A program made the translations under genes and the position numbers. The notes below the pieces were generated by a model that searched no databases, was not told the origin of the DNA, and was given only the letters and a program-made list of their open reading frames with translations. A stretch of DNA of 64,000 bases from M3007 sp041736625 (GTDB taxonomy: Bacteria; Bacteroidota; Bacteroidia; Chitinophagales; Saprospiraceae), in contig JBGSTG010000073.1 of the NCBI GenBank assembly GCA_041736625.1, positions 1 through 64,000 on the forward strand. Direction: 5' to 3'. Shown piece after piece: positions 35,053-43,238 of the stretch; the stretch's first letter is position 1, and each line of letters opens with the position of its first letter.

Positions 35053-36906
35053 ATGACAAACTGGCTTGTCGCAATAATGTCGGCGATAATCCCTTGCGGT
35101 GCTTACGCTCAACCGGATCGTTGGCAGCAACGCGTCGAATACGCCATGGCGATCGACGTCGATGCGGAAAAACACCAATACCGGGGTAAACAGGAACTCC
35201 TGTACACCAACAACAGCCCCGACACCCTCCACCAGGTTTTTTATCACCTGTACTTCAACGCTTTTCAACCCGGCAGTATGATGGATGTGCGTTCGCGCAC
35301 CATCGAGGATGCCGATAAGCGCGTGGCCGACCGGATCAGCAAGTTGAAACCGGAGGAACAGGGATACATCCGCGTGCGCACGCTCGCCCTGAACGGCAAG
35401 CCGGCTGCATTTGAAACCAATGAAACCATCCTGGAAGTACAGCTCCCCGAACCCATACTCCCCGGCGCCACCGCCCGGCTGGCTATGGAGTGGGATGCCC
35501 AGGTGCCCATACAGATACGCCGGTCGGGACGCGACAACCGGGAGGGCATCGAGTTCTCCATGGCGCAGTGGTATCCCAAACTCTGTGAATACGATTACCA
35601 GGGCTGGCACGCCAACCCCTACGTCGCCAGAGAATTTTACGGCGTCTGGGGCGATTTCGACGTGAAGATCAGTATGGACAGCCGGTACGTGATCGCCGCG
35701 GGCGCTGTGTTGCAAAACCCCCAACAGATCGGCTACGGGTATGAAACCGCCGGCACGCCGGTGGTGCGCCCAACAGGCGACAAACTCAACTGGCACTTTA
35801 AATCCATAAACGTTCACGACTTTATGTGGGCCGCCGACCCGGATTTTACCCATACGACACTGAAAGCCGACGACGGAACCATCATGCGTTTTTTCTGGCA
35901 AAAGGGAAAAGGCTACGACGAACAATGGGAAGCCCTGCCTGCCATCATGAACCGGGCCCGGACGATCATGAACGAGCGTTTCGGCCAATACCCCCACCCG
36001 GAGTACGCGTTTATTCAGGGCGGCGACGGCGGCATGGAGTACCCCATGGGCACGCTCATCACCGGGAACCGACCCTTGACCAGTCTCGTGGGGGTGGCCG
36101 TTCACGAACAGTTGCACTCCTGGTATCAAATGCTCCTCGGCACCAACGAAAGCCTGTATGCCTGGATGGATGAGGGTTTTACCTCCTACGCCGAAAGCAT
36201 TGTGGAAAACGAACTGGCCCGGGCCGGGTTGATGGGCGATCGCAAGGCCACAGACAACCCGCATGCCGGCGGCTACATGGGCTACTTCATGCTGACCAAC
36301 AGCGGCAAGGCCGAACCGCTGACCACCCATGCAGACCATTTTCAAAGCAACCAGGGCTATGGGCTTTCGGCTTACTCCAAAGGTCACGTTTTCCTGGCCC
36401 AGCTCGGATATGTGATCGGAGAGGAGAATCTGGCCAAAGGACTCTTGTTGTATTTTGACACCTGGAAGTTCAAACACCCCAATGCCAATGATTTCGTCCG
36501 CATCATGGAAAAACAAAGCGGCCTGGAGCTCGACTGGTACAAAGAGGATTTTGTAAACACCACCAATACCATCGATTACAGCATTTCCAAAGTAGAGGAA
36601 GAGGACCGCAAGCACACACGAATTACGGTGGCCAGAAATGGACGCATGGCCATGCCCGTAGAGGTAGTGGTGACCTACGACAATGGCAAACAGGAAATGT
36701 ATTATGCGCCATTGGAAAGTATGCGCGGGGTAAAACCCGTCGAATCTGACCTGCCGCGCACCGTGCTGCCCGATCACCGTTGGGTCGACCCCTCCTTTTC
36801 ATTTGTTATTCCTGAAAAGTTGAAAAACATCTCCCGGATCGAGATAGACCCTTCAAAACGGCTGGCGGACGTGAACGCGGCAGACAACCAATGGGCTAAA
36901 GAGTGA
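35053..36906 (+). CDS. M1-family zinc metallopeptidase (aminopeptidase-like), exported
   Basis: 617 residues from ATG 35053, which starts a signal peptide (WLVAIMSAIIPCGAYAQ); the open frame goes back to 34867 without signal features. The gluzincin site HEQLHSW followed by exactly 18 residues and then Glu in WMDEGFTSYAE gives the M1 signature HExxH-x18-E. The substrate-anchoring GxMEN-type motif appears as GGMEYP. An N-terminal beta-sandwich with HYRGKQELLYTNNSPDTL is typical of M1 enzymes. It is expected to trim peptides in the periplasm. It is shorter than E. coli PepN and matches the exported M1 group of Bacteroidota. It converges with the EnvC-like gene across a long hairpin. Confidence 0.92.
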   Translation: MTNWLVAIMSAIIPCGAYAQPDRWQQRVEYAMAIDVDAEKHQYRGKQELLYTNNSPDTLHQVFYHLYFNAFQPGSMMDVRSRTIEDADKRVADRISKLKPEEQGYIRVRTLALNGKPAAFETNETILEVQLPEPILPGATARLAMEWDAQVPIQIRRSGRDNREGIEFSMAQWYPKLCEYDYQGWHANPYVAREFYGVWGDFDVKISMDSRYVIAAGAVLQNPQQIGYGYETAGTPVVRPTGDKLNWHFKSINVHDFMWAADPDFTHTTLKADDGTIMRFFWQKGKGYDEQWEALPAIMNRARTIMNERFGQYPHPEYAFIQGGDGGMEYPMGTLITGNRPLTSLVGVAVHEQLHSWYQMLLGTNESLYAWMDEGFTSYAESIVENELARAGLMGDRKATDNPHAGGYMGYFMLTNSGKAEPLTTHADHFQSNQGYGLSAYSKGHVFLAQLGYVIGEENLAKGLLLYFDTWKFKHPNANDFVRIMEKQSGLELDWYKEDFVNTTNTIDYSISKVEEEDRKHTRITVARNGRMAMPVEVVVTYDNGKQEMYYAPLESMRGVKPVESDLPRTVLPDHRWVDPSFSFVIPEKLKNISRIEIDPSKRLADVNAADNQWAKE

Positions 36907-36964
36907 CCCCCGAACGATTTGGTCTCCGGTTGAGCGCCCCGTGTCTGTGAACGGATGCCCTCTG

Positions 36965-37055
36965 TGCCCCTCTGCGAAACCTCTGCGTCCTCTGTGGTTC
37001 CTTTTAAAAATAAACCGCAGAGGACGCAGAGAGGTTTCGCAGAGGGGCGCAAAGG
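36965..37055. repeat. Long imperfect inverted repeat between convergent genes
   Basis: The left arm at 36965-36999 (core CCTCTGCGTCCTCTG) pairs with the right arm at 37013-37055 (core CAGAGGACGCAGAG). There is one 2-base insertion and very few mismatches over about 35 bp, around a 13-base AT-rich loop. The DNA is built of CTCTGCG-type words and looks like an interspersed repeat. Its position between two stops also fits a bidirectional terminator. Confidence 0.7.
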
Positions 37056-37057
37056 AC

Positions 37058-38395
37058 TCATTTCACCCACAGCCCCGGGTTCATCCGTTCCCGTTGGTAC
37101 CACACTTCAAAATGCAATTCTGCGGTGCCGCTGATGGGGTTGGTGCTCACGCGGCCGAGGGTTTCGTTGGCACGGACCGTTTGCCCTTTTTCCACTTGCA
37201 GGTTGGCGAGGTTGGCGTAAACGGTGTAGTAGTTGCCGTGTTGGAGGATCACGGTGTAGTCGTGCCCGGGAATAAATTGCACGCCGGCGACGATCCCTTC
37301 GTACACCGCACGGGCCGGGGCGCCTTCCTCTGTTTGGATGTCGATGCCATTGTTGGTAATCTCCAGATTTCGGATGGTGGGGTGGTGCTGGCGGCCATAT
37401 TTCCGGGAGATAAAGCCTTTGCTCACTGGCATGGGTAATTTCCCTTTTTGGTTTCCGAAGCCGGCGGAGGTGAGGTCATCCCCTGTTTCTTCCGTCTTTT
37501 CAGGCGCAGCGACCTCTTTTTTTGCGGCGGCGGCAGGTTTTTCCCGGGTTTTTTCCTTTCTTTCGGCGGCGGGTTTGGCGGCAGGTTTGGCCGCAGCTGC
37601 TCGTTTTTCGGTTTCCTTCCGTTTGATCTCTGCGGTAATCACGGCCTCAATGGCTTTGTTGAGTTCGTCGTGGGCTGCCTGTTGCTTTTTGAGTTGTTGC
37701 CGCAGCCTGTTCTCGTCCTGCTTGAGTTCCTGAAGTAGGGTGTTTTTGTTTTTCAGTTCGGTGTCGAGCGTCGATCTTTGGCCGGTGAGGGAGGAGAGCA
37801 GCAATTCTTTTTCCAGGCGCGTTTGTTCAAGCGTGGAGAGTCGACGGGACAGGATATCGCGGGTAAAGCGAATGGCCTGCGATTGCTGGCGCCGAAACGT
37901 GTCGTACTTGCGCAAAAAAAGCCAGCGCCGGAACGCATGATTCAACGAGGAAGCGGAGAGGATGTACAGCAACGGTTTGTGCAGTGTCTTACGCCGGAAG
38001 GCACTGCGCACCATTCGACCATATTCGGCTTCCATGACAACAATGTCTGCGTTCAGGGAGGATACGACATCTTCGGTTCGGGTGATGCTTTCCTGGGCGG
38101 CGATGATTTCCGCTTGTACCGTTTCTACCAGGGACGCCCGGTGCTCAATTTGCTTTTGAAGGGCGATAAATCGGTTGTAGGTGGCTTCTTTGGACTTAGC
38201 TGTTTTTTTCAACAGGTTGTCGGTCTGCTCAATGTCGTTTAGGAGCTTTTTGCGCTTGATTTCAAGCTCGGCCTTGGATTGCGCCATCACCCCGCCAAAG
38301 GGCACCAAGCCGCTCAACAGCAACAAGGCCGCACACCTATTTAGCCATCGGGCTGTAGTGCTCGGGTATTTCAAATCGATAAGTTTCCGCGCCAT
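37058..38395 (-). CDS. EnvC-like murein hydrolase activator (degenerate M23/LytM domain)
   Basis: About 445 residues from ATG 38395. Signal peptide (AALLLLSGLVPFGGVMAQ), then about 220 residues of coiled coil (LEIKRKKLLNDIEQTDNLL onward), an Ala/Lys/Glu/Pro-rich linker and a C-terminal LytM domain. In the LytM domain the Zn-binding His of HxGxD is Asn348 (NNGID), the catalytic YAH is YAN (Asn395), and the first His of HxH is Glu426 (ELHFE). It is therefore predicted to be non-catalytic, like E. coli EnvC, and to activate amidases during cell separation. The start overlaps the end of the DUF4292 gene by 59 bp, which indicates translational coupling in a TPR-DUF4292-EnvC operon. Confidence 0.9.
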   Translation of the reverse strand: MARKLIDLKYPSTTARWLNRCAALLLLSGLVPFGGVMAQSKAELEIKRKKLLNDIEQTDNLLKKTAKSKEATYNRFIALQKQIEHRASLVETVQAEIIAAQESITRTEDVVSSLNADIVVMEAEYGRMVRSAFRRKTLHKPLLYILSASSLNHAFRRWLFLRKYDTFRRQQSQAIRFTRDILSRRLSTLEQTRLEKELLLSSLTGQRSTLDTELKNKNTLLQELKQDENRLRQQLKKQQAAHDELNKAIEAVITAEIKRKETEKRAAAAKPAAKPAAERKEKTREKPAAAAKKEVAAPEKTEETGDDLTSAGFGNQKGKLPMPVSKGFISRKYGRQHHPTIRNLEITNNGIDIQTEEGAPARAVYEGIVAGVQFIPGHDYTVILQHGNYYTVYANLANLQVEKGQTVRANETLGRVSTNPISGTAELHFEVWYQRERMNPGLWVK

Positions 38396-39143
38396 TAGGT
38401 AGTACTTCCGTGAAGGTGATGTCCAGCAGGAAGTGCCCGTTTTGCATACTACGGGCATCTAAGCGGCGAAAATACGGAAAAGGTCCGAGCAAGTCCACGT
38501 TTTGAAAACGATCAAACCCAAGAAACAATTGGTCCTGTGCGTTTTTTTCGGTGAACACGCCATTTCGCCAGCGGTAGAGACCTTCCTGAATGCCGTATAA
38601 CGCCTGATAGCGCAGGGTTTCGCCGCGGAGTTGGTGCAAACCGTCCAGGGTGTCCGACGTCATATGCATATTGGGCAAAAACCAGGCCGAACCGATGAGC
38701 ATGTCCTGCAGGAGTTCAAATCCGCCAGGGACGCCGTACTCGGACATCAGGCTTTCAAGCGATAAAACGCCGTAGCTGCGGTCGATTCGATTGACGATGT
38801 AGGCGCTGTCGCGCTTGATCAGTACCCGCAGTCCTTCGATGCCGAATTTTTTGACATTGATCCAGATGACGCTGTCGCGAAGCCAGATGATGTTGGCGGA
38901 TGCCCGAATTTCCTGTCCGTCGCCGCTGCCTTCCAGCGTGGCGCGCAATAGCAGGTTGTTGAGTCGCTTGTCCGGCTCAAAGTGTGCCTTGTTTTTCAGG
39001 AAAGCGACCGTTCGCACCTGTTTGGGGGGGGCAAAGGCGTCGTTCGAATTTTTATTTTTGTTACTACATCCCGATGCAGCGAGTAAGACGGCGAGTGCGG
39101 TCAACGTCAGCGCAAAAGATGTCAGCGTGTGCCGGAAGTTCAT
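38337..39143 (-). CDS. DUF4292 outer-membrane-type lipoprotein
   Basis: 268 residues from ATG 39143. The signal peptide ends in the lipobox LAASGC with Cys26 lipidated, followed by SNKNKN and other polar residues. The body (RATLEGSGDGQEIRASANI, VLIKRDSAYIVNRIDRSYGV, FEIPEHYSPM) is the DUF4292 family, a half-barrel resembling LolA/LolB carriers, although that functional link is inference. ATG 39173 is an alternative start, only 4 nt after the TPR stop. In Bacteroidota this family often sits beside a TPR gene and an EnvC/M23 gene, as here. Confidence 0.85.
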   Translation of the reverse strand: MNFRHTLTSFALTLTALAVLLAASGCSNKNKNSNDAFAPPKQVRTVAFLKNKAHFEPDKRLNNLLLRATLEGSGDGQEIRASANIIWLRDSVIWINVKKFGIEGLRVLIKRDSAYIVNRIDRSYGVLSLESLMSEYGVPGGFELLQDMLIGSAWFLPNMHMTSDTLDGLHQLRGETLRYQALYGIQEGLYRWRNGVFTEKNAQDQLFLGFDRFQNVDLLGPFPYFRRLDARSMQNGHFLLDITFTEVLPNGAETYRFEIPEHYSPMAK

Positions 39144-39177
39144 GTACTTTTCTGTGTGGTTTTTCTGGCGCATGGTT

Positions 39178-39492
39178 TCAGGTTGTTTCGTCCAGTTCCA
39201 TCCGCGCAGCGGCCAATTCGCTCCAGGCATGCCGGTCGCCGAGTTGTTGCGCTATGGAAATGCCGGTATCGTACACTTCAAGGGCTTCCGACGGCCGCTC
39301 CAGGGCTTCCAGCAACTTGCCCAGGTGGTAGTACAGGCCGACATATTGCGGATCGGTTTCCTGCAAACGCCGGTAATACACGAGCGCAGTCGGCAGATCG
39401 TTGCTTTTTTCGTACTCCTTCGCGGTGGCAAAAAGCAGGAAGGCGTCGTTTGGCGACGCGTCAAGCATGGTTTTCAACTGTTCGAGGCGCAT
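39178..39492 (-). CDS. Small tetratricopeptide-repeat protein
   Basis: 104 residues containing about two and a half TPR units: NDAFLLFATAKEYEKSNDL, YVGLYYHLGKLLEALERPSE, and a final helix pair EALEVYDTGISIAQQLGD. It has no signal peptide, so it is probably cytoplasmic. It is first in the operon with the DUF4292 lipoprotein and the EnvC-like gene. It probably acts as a protein-interaction scaffold; no specific role can be read from the sequence. Confidence 0.85.
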   Translation of the reverse strand: MRLEQLKTMLDASPNDAFLLFATAKEYEKSNDLPTALVYYRRLQETDPQYVGLYYHLGKLLEALERPSEALEVYDTGISIAQQLGDRHAWSELAAARMELDETT

Positions 39493-39616
39493 GGTTTAGC
39501 TCCCAAAAATGAACGCAAAAACTTAGAATGTTTATAAAAAACACCCAAAGTGCGGGTTTGTTAAATAAATAGCGAAAATTCGCTACAAAAAATGGGGCGG
39601 TATACGAAGTGCACCC

Positions 39617-39624
39617 TAACTTTG
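39617..39624 (+). promoter_or_regulatory. -7 box TAACTTTG upstream of etfB
   Basis: Full TAxxTTTG match; predicted transcript start near 39630, about 45 nt before ATG 39675. No TTG lies at the ideal -33 spacing. Confidence 0.45.
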
Positions 39625-39674
39625 CGTCTGCATCAGCAAGCAAAACTGAAAGCAATTCATTTGAACCATTCAAT

Positions 39675-40415
39675 ATGAAATACCTCGTTTGCATCAGTCA
39701 AACGCCGGATACCACGGCAAAGATATCCTTTACGGACGACGGCAAGGCGTTTAACGCCGCAGGCCAGCCCGTTATTATGAATCCGTACGACGAATGGTAC
39801 GCCCTGGTGCGCGCCTGCGAACTGGCGGAGGCCGACGGCGGCACCGTGGTGGCCATCAACGTGGGCCCGGCCGCCAACGAACAAACCATACGCAAGGCGC
39901 TGGCCATCGGCGCACACGAGGCGGTGCGCATCGACGCCGAGCCGCTTAGCGCCGAATTTGTGGCCCAACAGATCGCGGCTTACGCCAAAGAACAGGCGTT
40001 TGATCTGGTGCTCCTTGGCAAGGAAACCATCGACTACAACGGCTCAGAAGTGGGCGCCATGGTGGCGGAACTCCTCGACCTGCCTTACGTTTCCTATGCC
40101 GCCCACCTCGACATGCAGGGCAAAACGGCTCTCATCTCCCGCGACATCGAAGGCGGCGAAGAGGTGCTGGAAGTGGATGCCCCCTTCGTTTTAAGTGCCG
40201 CCAAAGGGCTCGCTGAGCAGCGCATACCCAACATGCGGGGCATCATGATGGCGCGCACCAAGCCGCTCCAGGTGATCGCTCCGATTTCGGTGGAAACCCA
40301 CGTTGAAACCGTGCGTTTTGACCTCCCACCGGCCAAAACCGGTGTGAAACTAATTGAACCCGATAACATGGACGAACTGGTGCGTTTGTTGCACGAGGAA
40401 GCAAAAGTCATCTAA
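39675..40415 (+). CDS. etfB: Electron transfer flavoprotein, beta subunit
   Basis: 246 residues from ATG 39675 (MKYLVCISQTPDTT). The upstream in-frame extension lies over the promoter and is not coding. ETF-beta features include the opening VCISQTPDT, MNPYDEWYALVRACELAE, the AMP-binding-type region VLLGKETIDYNGSEVGAMVAELL and the recognition-loop area ALISRDIEGGEEVLEV. Together with EtfA it carries electrons from acyl-CoA and other dehydrogenases to the quinone pool via ETF-quinone oxidoreductase. The etfA start follows its stop by a single base, so the two form an operon. Confidence 0.93.
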   Translation: MKYLVCISQTPDTTAKISFTDDGKAFNAAGQPVIMNPYDEWYALVRACELAEADGGTVVAINVGPAANEQTIRKALAIGAHEAVRIDAEPLSAEFVAQQIAAYAKEQAFDLVLLGKETIDYNGSEVGAMVAELLDLPYVSYAAHLDMQGKTALISRDIEGGEEVLEVDAPFVLSAAKGLAEQRIPNMRGIMMARTKPLQVIAPISVETHVETVRFDLPPAKTGVKLIEPDNMDELVRLLHEEAKVI

Positions 40416-40416
40416 A

Positions 40417-41382
40417 ATGGTACTGGTATACGCAGAAAGCCCGCGCGGGCAATTCAAAAAAACCGCCCTCGAAGCCGTCACCTACGGCAAGAAAACCGCC
40501 GATTTGCTGGGCACCGGTTGTCAGGTCGTCGTATTGGGCACCAAAGTGCAAAATGCCGGCGAGTTGGGCAAATACGGCGCCTCGCAAGTGCTTCACGTGA
40601 ACGATCCGGCGCTGGACACCCTGGATAGCCAGGTGTACGCAACGGTGCTCGCCGACATCGCCCGTCAACAGGGCGCTACCGTGCTGATTTTGTGCCACAC
40701 TTCCACCGGAAAATCCATCGCCGGCCGCCTGGCCATACGCCTGGATGCCGGGCTGGTATCCGGTGTAACCGCCTTGCCGGAACAAAGCGGCAACGCCTTG
40801 CTGGTGAAAAAAAGCGTGTTTTCCGGAAAGGCAGTGGCCACTTACGCGATCAGCAGCGGTGTAAAAGTGATTTCACTGATGGGCAACGCCGTTAAACCCG
40901 AGTCGAACGACAGCGAAGCACCGGTTCACACGGTAAGCGCAACGGCGCAGGCCTCGCGCATTCGCGTGAAAGAAACCAAAACCCAGGAAGGGGTCGTGCC
41001 CCTGCCCGAGGCCGAAGTCGTGGTGTCGGGCGGTCGCGGCCTGAAAGATCCCGGCAACTGGGGCATCGTAGAAGACCTGGCGAATGCCCTGGGCGCTACC
41101 ACCGCTTGCTCGCGTCCGGTGTCTGACAGCGGCTGGCGGCCCCACCACGAACACGTCGGACAAACCGGCATCGCCATACGGCCCACCCTGTACATCGCCA
41201 TCGGCATCAGCGGCGCCATTCAGCACCTGGCAGGGGTGAACAACTCCAAGGTGATCGTGGTCATCAACAAAGACCCGGAAGCGCCGTTTTACAAAGCAGC
41301 CGACTATGGGGTGCAGGGCGACCTGTTCGAAGTGGTGCCCAGGCTTACCGAAGCCGTCAAACGCTTCAAAGACGCGCAATAA
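40417..41382 (+). CDS. etfA: Electron transfer flavoprotein, alpha subunit
   Basis: 321 residues from ATG 40417 (MVLVYAESPRGQFKKTALEA). The C-terminal FAD domain carries the family signature: SGGRGLKDPGNW, RPVSDSGWRPHHEHVGQTG, YIAIGISGAIQHLAGV and VIVVINKDPEAPFYKAADYG. The N-terminal domain packs against EtfB. It acts in the cytoplasm as the FAD-binding half of the ETF heterodimer. It begins one base after the etfB stop. A short inverted repeat (ACAACCAA/TTGGTTGT) follows the stop. Confidence 0.94.
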   Translation: MVLVYAESPRGQFKKTALEAVTYGKKTADLLGTGCQVVVLGTKVQNAGELGKYGASQVLHVNDPALDTLDSQVYATVLADIARQQGATVLILCHTSTGKSIAGRLAIRLDAGLVSGVTALPEQSGNALLVKKSVFSGKAVATYAISSGVKVISLMGNAVKPESNDSEAPVHTVSATAQASRIRVKETKTQEGVVPLPEAEVVVSGGRGLKDPGNWGIVEDLANALGATTACSRPVSDSGWRPHHEHVGQTGIAIRPTLYIAIGISGAIQHLAGVNNSKVIVVINKDPEAPFYKAADYGVQGDLFEVVPRLTEAVKRFKDAQ

Positions 41383-41391
41383 AGGCGTTCG

Positions 41392-41415
41392 ACAACCAAG
41401 TTGTGGGTTGGTTGT
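41392..41415 (+). terminator. Possible weak terminator after etfBA
   Basis: ACAACCAA at 41392-41399 pairs perfectly with TTGGTTGT at 41408-41415 around an 8-base loop, 10 bp after the etfA stop. The stem is short and no clear T-run follows. Confidence 0.35.
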
Positions 41416-41437
41416 TATGATGCCGACCGGAAAACAT

Positions 41438-41445
41438 TACCTTTG
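41438..41445 (+). promoter_or_regulatory. -7 box TACCTTTG upstream of the BFN-UVR gene
   Basis: Full TAxxTTTG match, 36 bp before ATG 41481. The nearest upstream TTG (41412-41414) is 23 bp away, a little wide. Confidence 0.45.
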
Positions 41446-41480
41446 CCCGGCTTACGCTTCCGGTAAAATCCTGCCCTTGC

Positions 41481-42086
41481 ATGAAACGCATTGAATTAGA
41501 TATTATGGCGCTTTCCCACAGCGTCACCCAATCGCATAACTACGCCATTGTCCTGGGCGAACGGCGCGGTCATCGCCGTTTGCCGATCGTTATCGGCAGT
41601 TTTGAGGCGCAGGCCATCGCCGTCGCCATGGAGCGCATGACCCCCAACCGCCCGCTTACCCACGACCTGTTCAAGAACACCCTGGATACCTTTCACATCG
41701 AGTTGAAAGAAGTGGTGATCAACAACCTGCTGGACGGCATCTTCTACGCACGGCTCGTTTGCCTGATGAACGGCGAAACCTTCGAGATCGACTCACGCAC
41801 CTCCGACGCCATCGCCATGGCCGTGCGCTTCGGATGTCCGATCTTCACCTATGACTTCATTCTCGATGCCGCCGGCGTGGTCTTGGAAGAACAGGAGGAG
41901 GGCGGAAAAAAAGAAGTCCAGAATATAGCCGCCGGCGTCACCGGCGCCGAGATCGACCTGGGCGCCCTCGAACGGTATTCGGTTGACGACCTGCAGCAAA
42001 AACTCTCCGAAGTGCTCGATGCCGAAGATTATGAGACTGCTGCCCGAATTCGAGACGAGATCAGACGCCGGGAGCAGAAAAGCTGA
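41481..42086 (+). CDS. Bifunctional nuclease (BFN/DUF151) family protein with C-terminal UVR motif
   Basis: 201 residues. The DUF151/bifunctional nuclease domain spans about residues 1-135, with YAIVLGERRGHRRLPIVIG, EAQAIAVAMERMTPNRPLTHDL and IDSRTSDAIAMAVRFGCPIF. Plant homologues cut RNA and DNA; the bacterial role is not settled. After a Glu/Gly-rich linker, the last 35 residues (VDDLQQKLSEVLDAEDYETAARIRDEI) form a UVR motif as in UvrB/UvrC and Clp adaptors, a protein-interaction helix pair. No signal peptide; cytoplasmic. It is transcribed alone from its own -7 box. Confidence 0.88.
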   Translation: MKRIELDIMALSHSVTQSHNYAIVLGERRGHRRLPIVIGSFEAQAIAVAMERMTPNRPLTHDLFKNTLDTFHIELKEVVINNLLDGIFYARLVCLMNGETFEIDSRTSDAIAMAVRFGCPIFTYDFILDAAGVVLEEQEEGGKKEVQNIAAGVTGAEIDLGALERYSVDDLQQKLSEVLDAEDYETAARIRDEIRRREQKS

Positions 42087-42157
42087 GATTTTTGATTGTT
42101 GTTTTTCGTATTTAAACAACTTTTATCCTGTATAAATCCGATTTTCGATTCTTTTCG

Positions 42158-42165
42158 TACGTTTG
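42158..42165 (+). promoter_or_regulatory. -7 box TACGTTTG upstream of the cytochrome c gene
   Basis: Full TAxxTTTG match, 21 bp before ATG 42187, giving a predicted leader of about 15 nt. Confidence 0.45.
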
Positions 42166-42186
42166 CATAAACAAACCTGCGAAAGT

Positions 42187-43161
42187 ATGAAAACGGTATT
42201 CAAACTCCTGGGTTACGCCCTCCTGGCAGCCCTGCTGGTGCTTGGCATTGGCGCAGCTTACATTAACTTTAAAGGGGTGCCTACGTACCCGTACGGCATT
42301 CCGGAGTCTATCGCGCAACTCAACGTCCCGAAGGACAGCGCAGCCGTCGCACGGGGCGCTAAAATTGCCTCCCTGCTCTGCAAAGAATGCCACCGCGATT
42401 TCGAAACGGGCAAGATGACCGGGCACATCATGACCGATATGCCCAAAGAATTCGGTACCATCGCCTCCTTGAACATCACCCGGCACCCGGACCACGGGGT
42501 CGGCGCCTGGACGGATGGCGAACTCTACTACTACCTGCGTCGCAGCATCCGTAAAGACGGGCACTACAACCCCATTATGGGCGGATACAGCCTGATGGCC
42601 GACGACGACGTCAAGGCCGTTATCGCCTGGCTGCGCTCGGACGACCCGTCGCTCGCCCCCGATTCCCGGGAGTATCCGCCGAACCGGTTCAACTTTCTGG
42701 TCAAGTTCCTTTGCAATTCTGTATTCACCCCGCCGGCCCTGCCCGCCGGTCCGATCACCATACCGGATTCGACCGATCAGGTCGCCTTCGGCAAATATCT
42801 GGCCAACGACCTGTGCGGCTGTTTCGCCTGCCATTCGGCGGACTTCAAAACCATGGACACCAAAGTGCCTGAACGGTCGGCAGGTTATTACGGCGGCGGC
42901 AACCCCATGCTCAACTACGAGGGCGAGTTGGTGCCGTCGGCCAACCTGACCATGGACAAGGAGACCGGCATCGGAAACTGGACGCGGGAGCAGTTCCGCG
43001 ACGCCACCCGGTACTGCAAGAAACCGGACGGAACCCTGCTGGCTTATCCTATGTTCCCGCACACTACGCTGACAGACAATGAGGTGGACGCCATTTGGGC
43101 CTACCTGCAAACAGTACCGGTACTGAAAAATCCGGTGGGCCGGTACCAGTCAAAAGGGTAG
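42187..43161 (+). CDS. Membrane-anchored dihaem cytochrome c
   Basis: 324 residues from ATG 42187. An uncleaved N-terminal membrane segment (LLGYALLAALLVLGIGAAYI) is followed by two cytochrome c domains. Haem-binding CxxCH motifs are CKECH at residues 65-69 and CFACH at 213-217, with likely Met ligands further on in each domain (for example MGGYSLM and YPMFPHT). It is a periplasm-facing electron carrier; its partners are not in the window. The frame opens at 42163, but only the ATG at 42187 gives a clean anchor. It converges with the DUF1573 gene across a strong hairpin. Confidence 0.9.
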   Translation: MKTVFKLLGYALLAALLVLGIGAAYINFKGVPTYPYGIPESIAQLNVPKDSAAVARGAKIASLLCKECHRDFETGKMTGHIMTDMPKEFGTIASLNITRHPDHGVGAWTDGELYYYLRRSIRKDGHYNPIMGGYSLMADDDVKAVIAWLRSDDPSLAPDSREYPPNRFNFLVKFLCNSVFTPPALPAGPITIPDSTDQVAFGKYLANDLCGCFACHSADFKTMDTKVPERSAGYYGGGNPMLNYEGELVPSANLTMDKETGIGNWTREQFRDATRYCKKPDGTLLAYPMFPHTTLTDNEVDAIWAYLQTVPVLKNPVGRYQSKG

Positions 43162-43182
43162 CTCTGGCCTACAACCCCGGAA

Positions 43183-43225
43183 TGGCACAGGCCGGATCGG
43201 TTGCTTCGATTCGGCCTGTGTGCCA
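43183..43225. terminator. Bidirectional terminator hairpin
   Basis: TGGCACAGGCCGGATCG at 43183-43199 pairs with CGATTCGGCCTGTGTGCCA at 43207-43225, with one 2-base bulge and one mismatch, around a 7-base loop. It lies between the stops of the convergent cytochrome c and DUF1573 genes, and a T-rich stretch (TATCTATTTT) follows on the plus strand. Confidence 0.6.
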
Positions 43226-43238
43226 CTTCGTATCTATT

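Noticed and set aside
34930..36777. Upstream continuation of the minus-strand frame of the DUF6580 gene (total 796 codons)
   Set aside because: It is antisense to the M1 peptidase with its complete HExxH-x18-E site; the DUF6580 protein is complete from ATG 34929.
39571..39584. AGCGAA/TTCGCT mini-hairpin between the TPR gene and etfB
   Set aside because: A 6-bp stem with a 2-base loop in AT-rich promoter DNA; expected by chance.
42112..43110. 332-codon minus-strand frame opposite the cytochrome c gene
   Set aside because: The plus strand has a membrane anchor and two CxxCH motifs; the minus frame has no recognisable domain.
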